Of a stretch of DNA of 64,000 nucleotides, positions 45,801-51,800 are shown one piece after another. The stretch is taken from NCBI GenBank assembly GCA_011390165.1, contig JAABSV010000010.1, positions 29,836-93,835 on the forward strand. The letters are read 5' to 3'. Source of the DNA: Desulfobulbaceae bacterium (lineage in GTDB: Bacteria > Desulfobacterota > Desulfobulbia > Desulfobulbales > Desulfocapsaceae). Below the pieces are notes generated by a model. The model ran no database searches. It worked only from the letters and a program-made list of their open reading frames with translations, and had not been told where the DNA came from. A program made the position numbers and the translations under genes. Numbering within the stretch: the first letter of the stretch is position 1; every line of letters begins with the position of its first letter.

Positions 45801-48800
45801 GCGGCTGCGGCAGCCGCTGGCCAGCTACGGCATCGACTCGGTGGTGGTCACCCAGCTCAACGCCCGGCTGGCCGGCCACTTCGGGCCTCTGGCCAGGACC
45901 CTCTTCTTCGAATACCAGAGTATCGAAGCGGTGGCCGGCTATCTGCTCAGCCGGCGGCGGGCAGGCTGCCTGGCCTGGCTGGGGGGGGCGGCTCCAGGCG
46001 GATCCACTGAACTGGCGACAGATGAAGGCGAAACTCCCCCCGTCCGGCCTCAATCCCGTCCCTGCCAGGACGCGCAGAGAGGGGCAGCCGAGGAAGAGCC
46101 CATCGCCATTATCGGCCTTGCCGGGCAGTACCCTGGTGCCACCGGCATCGGCCGTTTCTGGCGGAACCTGCTTGCCGGCCACTGTGCCATCGCCGAGATT
46201 CCACCCTGTCGCTGGTCTTTGGCCGGTTTTTACCAGCCGAACCCTGAACGGGCCCAGCGGGAGATGAAGAGTTATGCCAAGGTCGGTGGCTTTCTCACCT
46301 CTTTTGCCGACTTTGACCCGCTCTTTTTCCGGATATCGCCCGTCGACGCCATCCATATCGACCCTCAGGAGCGGTTGGTACTCACCAGCTGCTGGCAGGC
46401 GATGGAGGCGAGCGGTTACAGCCGGCAGGCACTTGCCCGATGTTCCGGGAGGCGGGTCGGGGTCTTCGTCGGGGTGAGCAAAAACCACTTTCTCCTCCAC
46501 ACTCGGCTCGGCGGCAGCCGGGAGGCCTCCCGGCTGCCCCTTAGCTCATTCAGTGCCATGGCCAACCGGGTTTCCTACCACCTCAATCTCACCGGGCCGA
46601 GCATGGCCATCGACACCATGTGCTCTTCGGCCTTCACCGCCATCGACGCCGCCTGCAGCCATATCCGCCGTGGTGCCTGCCAAATGGCCTTTGCCGCCGC
46701 CGTCAACCTCTACCTGCACCCGCGCAGTTATCTCGATCTCTGCCAGGGGCGGCTGGTCAGTCAGGAGCCGGAGGCCCACTGTTTCTCCGCTGACGGGGGC
46801 GGTTTTATCCCGGGGGAGGGGGTGGGGGCGGTACTGCTGAAGCCGCTGGCGGCGGCCCTGGTCGACGGCGACCCGATCCTGGGTTTGATCGTCGCCAGCG
46901 GGGTGAGCCATGGCGGTGCCGGCAATGGCTTTTCCGCGCCCAACCCGGCCAGACAGGGACAGTTGATCCAGAGGGTCCTCAACCAGGCCGGTTGTGGCCC
47001 GGCGGGAATCGACTATATCGAATCGGCGGCCAACGGCTCGGCCCTTGGCGATGCCAGTGAGTACGAGGCCTTACGCCGCACCTTTGCCGACCACCCCTGT
47101 CGGCTGGGGACGGTGAAGGGCAACATTGGCCATGCCGAGGCGGCGGCCGGCATGGCCCAGTTGAGCAAGGTGCTCTGCCAGTTGGAGGGAGAGCGGCTGG
47201 CCCCCACTCTGGTCGATCGCCGGCGACTTGATCCCGCCCTGGAACTGCACTCCGGGCCCTTGCGCCTGGTTACCGGGGAAGAACCCTGGCCGGCCCGGGC
47301 CGGGCACTGCCGTCGGGCCCTGCTCACCGCCCACGGTGCCGGCGGTTCCTCCGCCGCCCTGGTGGTGGCGGAGGGGCCGGTGCCGGTGGAGCGGGGGAGG
47401 GCGACGAGGCACCAGCCGGACAGGGGTGGCCAGCAAGAGCTCTTTCTCCTCTCCGCCCGGAACGGGCGCCTCCTCCGGCGGACGGTGGCCCGGTTGCGCC
47501 ACCATCTCCACCGCCATGACTACCACCTCCCCTCTCTGGCCTACACCCTGCAACAGGGTCGGGAGCACGGCCACCGCCGGCTGGCGATTCTGGCCACTAC
47601 CCAGGAGGAGTTGCAATCCCGGCTTACCGCCTTCCTTGGCCGCCGGCAAGGGGCAGAGGGGGAGGATAGCCAGGCCGCTCTCCTCCCGGCAGCCGTGGCT
47701 GGGGAAGTGCTTGCCGACGGAAAGGACCCCGGGCTGCATCCGGCCGAGACAACCGAGACGGCAGCCGCCGATGCTGCCCTGGCTGGGCGGGTCGGCCAGG
47801 CCCTGGCGGCGGGTGACCGGCCCGAGTTGGCCCGTCTCTGGCTCGGCGGTGTCGAGGCTATTGACTGGCGGGCCCTCTACGCCGACAGGGTGGCCAGCTG
47901 CCGTCTGCCCACCTCGCCCCTGGCCAGCCGCCCCTTCTGGTACGGGCCAATCGAGATGGCCCATTCGCCGCTGCCGGCTGGAGCTGCCGGGCAACTCCCT
48001 CCCGGGGCGACGCCAGCCGATGGCTTGTCGGCCATCCCGGCATCGTCACCTGCGCCGCCGAAAACGCCGATCGGCCACACCGACCCGGCCGCCGTGGCCT
48101 CTCCTCGCAGCCCCGAGGGGGTAGCCACCACGATCGAGGCAGTGATCCGGGAAATCCTCTTCCTGAGAGAAGGCGACCCCTGTGCCGCCGATACCACCTT
48201 CTTTGACCTCGGCATTGATTCGGTCAGCATGGTCCCCTTCATCGACCGCCTTTCCAGTCGTCTCGCCCTTCCTCTCCGTCCTACCCTGGTCTTTGACTAT
48301 CCCAGCGTCGCCTCGCTGAGCCGGTATCTGGGCAGCCTGCTGCCCGGCAGTCCGGCCGCTGAAACGCTCGGCAGCCCGGCCGGCAGTTCAACTCCTGCGG
48401 TCGGCGGTGGGGCGGCGGACCCTAAAGAGCAGCGGCTTGGCCGGCTGGCGAGAAGATATCCGGAGCTTGTGCCCCTGCAGACAAAAGGGCAGGGGCCGCT
48501 ACTCTGTTGCCTCCATCCGATGTCCGGTGACGTCGGCCTGTACGGCAGACTGGCTCTGGCGGTCGGGGGCCGTTTCCGGATGGTGGGCCTGAGGGCCCTG
48601 GGGCTGCTCACCGAGGCTCCGCCGCTGGCCAGCATCGAGGCGATGGCGGCCAACGCCTGCCGGGTGCTCAGCGCTGTCGATGCCGATGGCCCCTGTCACC
48701 TCTTTGGTGCCTCCATGGGGGGGGCAGTGGCCTACGAGACTGCCCGCCAGCTGCTTTTGGCCGGTCGACCGGTGGCCAGCCTCTTTCTGGTCGAGGCCCC

Positions 48801-51800
48801 GCTGCTCGGCGAGGAGAGTTCGCTCTGGCAAAGCGATGCGCGGGAAAACTGGTTGATGAACGCCAATTTTCTCCTCCTCGCCATGCTCCACCTCGATCCG
48901 CACCACAATCAGGAGAAGGCGGCCGGCCGGGTGCGCTGGCCGGAGTTGGAGATCACCGCCCGGGAGGTGGCGCATCTGTCCGATGCCGAGTTGGCCGCCG
49001 GCCTGGTGGAGGTGATCGTCGGGCGCGGCGTGAACCAAAAGAGGAGAATCCTCAGGCAGCGGCTGGAGTCCATGGCCCGGGTCCACCTCGCCAATCTTAA
49101 GGCCTTGCGCCGCTACCGGCCACTGCCGCTGCCGAAAACGGCGACCTCTCCTCCCCGGGCCTTTCTGCTTCGCACCGCGACGGCGGCCGCCACCGGTGAG
49201 GGAATCTACAACCCCGATTACCTCCGTCGGGTTCAAGAGGCGAAGGGCTCGCTGACCCCCTTCTTTGCCGGTTGGCATCAGCTCTTGCCGCAGCTGGTCA
49301 CCCGGGTGGTGGCCGGGGAGAACCACTTCGCCCTTTTCTCCTTGCCGGAAAGTGTCGCGGCCCTGGGTGAGGTGCTTGCCGCAGAGCTGACGGTGCCACC
49401 GCAGCGAGAAACTGTCCAGTTTGCCGGGGCTCGTCCACCGCTGGGGATCGGCCGTGGCCCCAAGCCGGTGGTGGCCAACGAAGGTAGACCGGACAGGCCG
49501 CCTGCTGGCGCCATTGCCGTTGTCGGGATGGCCGGTCGCTTTCCCGGTGCCGCCGACATGGACGGCTTCTGGCAGCTGGTCAGGGATGGCCGCACCGCCC
49601 TCGCCCCCTTCCCGGCGGCACGGCGGCAGCTGGCCCGGCTGGCAGCGGCCACTGACGACGGCTTGCCAGAGAACACCTGGTTTGGCGGTTTTCTGCCCGA
49701 TATCGACAAGTTCGATCCGCTCTTCTTTGCCATTCCGCCCAGCGAGGCGGCCCTGCTCGATCCCGCCGAACGGCTCTTTCTTGAAGAGGCGTGGCGGGCG
49801 GTGGAGGATGCCGGCATCAACCCCGCCAACGTCCAGGGCCAGCCTTGGGGGGTCTTCTGCGGCGGGGCCGGCAACTACCACGAGCTGCTGGCGGCCGGCA
49901 GGGCGCGGATGGCTGGCCCTGCCTCGACGGCCACCGCCGCCGGCATCGCCGGCCGGGTCTCCTATACCCTCGGCCTCACCGGCCCCTGTCAGACGGTGGA
50001 GGCAGGTTGCGCCTCCTCTCTGCTGGCTATTGCCCAGGCCTGTGATGCCCTGCGCCTGGCCGATTGCCCCTGTGCCCTGTGCGGCGGGGTGTGGCTCCAC
50101 TCGAGCACCGGCCTGCTGGCCACCCTGGCCCAGACCGGGATGCTCTCCACCGCTCAGAGCGGCGGGGCGCTGGCCGCCGATGCCGACGGCATGTTCCCCG
50201 GTGAGGGGGTGGCGGTGCTGGTTCTGAAGGGCCTCTCCAGGGCTCGTGCCGACGGAGACCGGATCTACGGGGTGATCGAGGGGTGGGGGAACAACCACAA
50301 TGGCCGCAGTAACGGGATCAGCGCTCCCTCCGGTCGGGCCCAGATCGACCTGCTGACCACTGTCCATCGTCGGTTTGCCATCGCCCCGGAGAGCATCACC
50401 CTCTTTGAGGCCAATGCCACCGGGACGCCGCTGGGGGATCGGGTCGAGTTGGAGGCCCTGCAGACGGTCTTTCCGGCACCCGGCGGCGGGAACAACGAGC
50501 TGGTGAGCGATGGGCAGAGAGAGGTGGAACAGCAGGCCGGTGGCCCCTACTGCGCCCTCGGCACGGTGGAAAACAGCATCGGTCATGCCTTCCACGCCTC
50601 CGGTGTCGCCCATCTCGGCAAGATCCTTCTTGCCCTCCACCACCGCACTCTTCCCGGTAATGCCGGTCGTGCGGCTCTCCGGCCGGCCTTGTCGGCCGGT
50701 GCCGAAAAGAAAAAGAGCCCCTTCTACCTGCCCGAAGAGAGCCGCCCCTGGTCAGTCGGCCCGGGTGAGCTGCGGCGGGCGGCAACCAGCTCCTTTGGCG
50801 CCACCGGCAGCAACGTCTATGTGGTGGTTGCGGAAGCGGCTGCTGCCGCCGATATGGTTGCCAGCGGTAATAGCGGCAACAGCGGAAAAAGCGGCAACAG
50901 CGATAACAGTGGCAACAGCGGTGAAGGCAGCAAAAATGTCAACAGGGGGGCGGCGGCCGAAAACGAGGGGGAGATAGCGACCCGGCAGATTCCCCTGCCG
51001 CCTGCCCCCTTTACTCGCCGTTCCTGCTGGCTGGCTGACGAAACGCCGCCGACCCGGGCGGCCGGCAGCACCCCCGATGCCCCTTCCGTGCCCGCCGCCC
51101 TCGCCGTCAATAAGGGCACTTGGAGTGAAAAGAAAGGGATCCCTGACCTGCCCGATGACCAGATGGTGGCGCTCTCCCTCCTTCTGCAGGTGGTGGAAGA
51201 AACCACCGGCCTGGCAGCCGCCGAGATCGATCCGGCAGCACCCCTGCACCGCTATGGTGTCGACTCGCTGCTCGGCATGCGCCTCCTCTCCCTCATCAAT
51301 GCCCGCTGTGCCACCACCCTGCAGCTGGCCGACCTGGCCGAGCATTCCAGTATTGATGCCCTTGCCGCGCTCCTTACCCCGGCCATCTCCTCCCTTCCCC
51401 AAAACCTCCCGGGGGGCGACGATATGGCCGGGGAGGGCCTGTTGCTTCCCGCCGGGCTGCGGCAGGAGGCGATTGTCGCCCCCCTCGACCGCGGAAGGGC
51501 TGGCGAAGATGGCCGAGACGCCTTTCTGCTCGCTGATGCCCTCTTCGCGCCACTGGCTACTCTTTTTGACAGGGGGATCGCCCTTTGCCGTGTGGGGAAA
51601 GCGCTGCGCCTGATCGCCCACCAGGCGGTGGACACCCGGGCGGCATGGGCCGGCCTGACCGAGACAGAGCAGCAACAGCTCCTCAACCGGTTCCCCGATG
51701 GACTGCTCATCGCCCCGGTCTCCCGGGAGCAGGAGCTCAACCTCTACCACTCCGAGGTGCTCCGCCAGGCCTCGCGCAATATCCACCACCTCTACCAGCT

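Noticed and set aside
50863..50925. Tandem repeat considered as a CRISPR-like array
   Set aside because: The 9-nt unit has no spacers and stays in frame inside a linker of the megasynthase.
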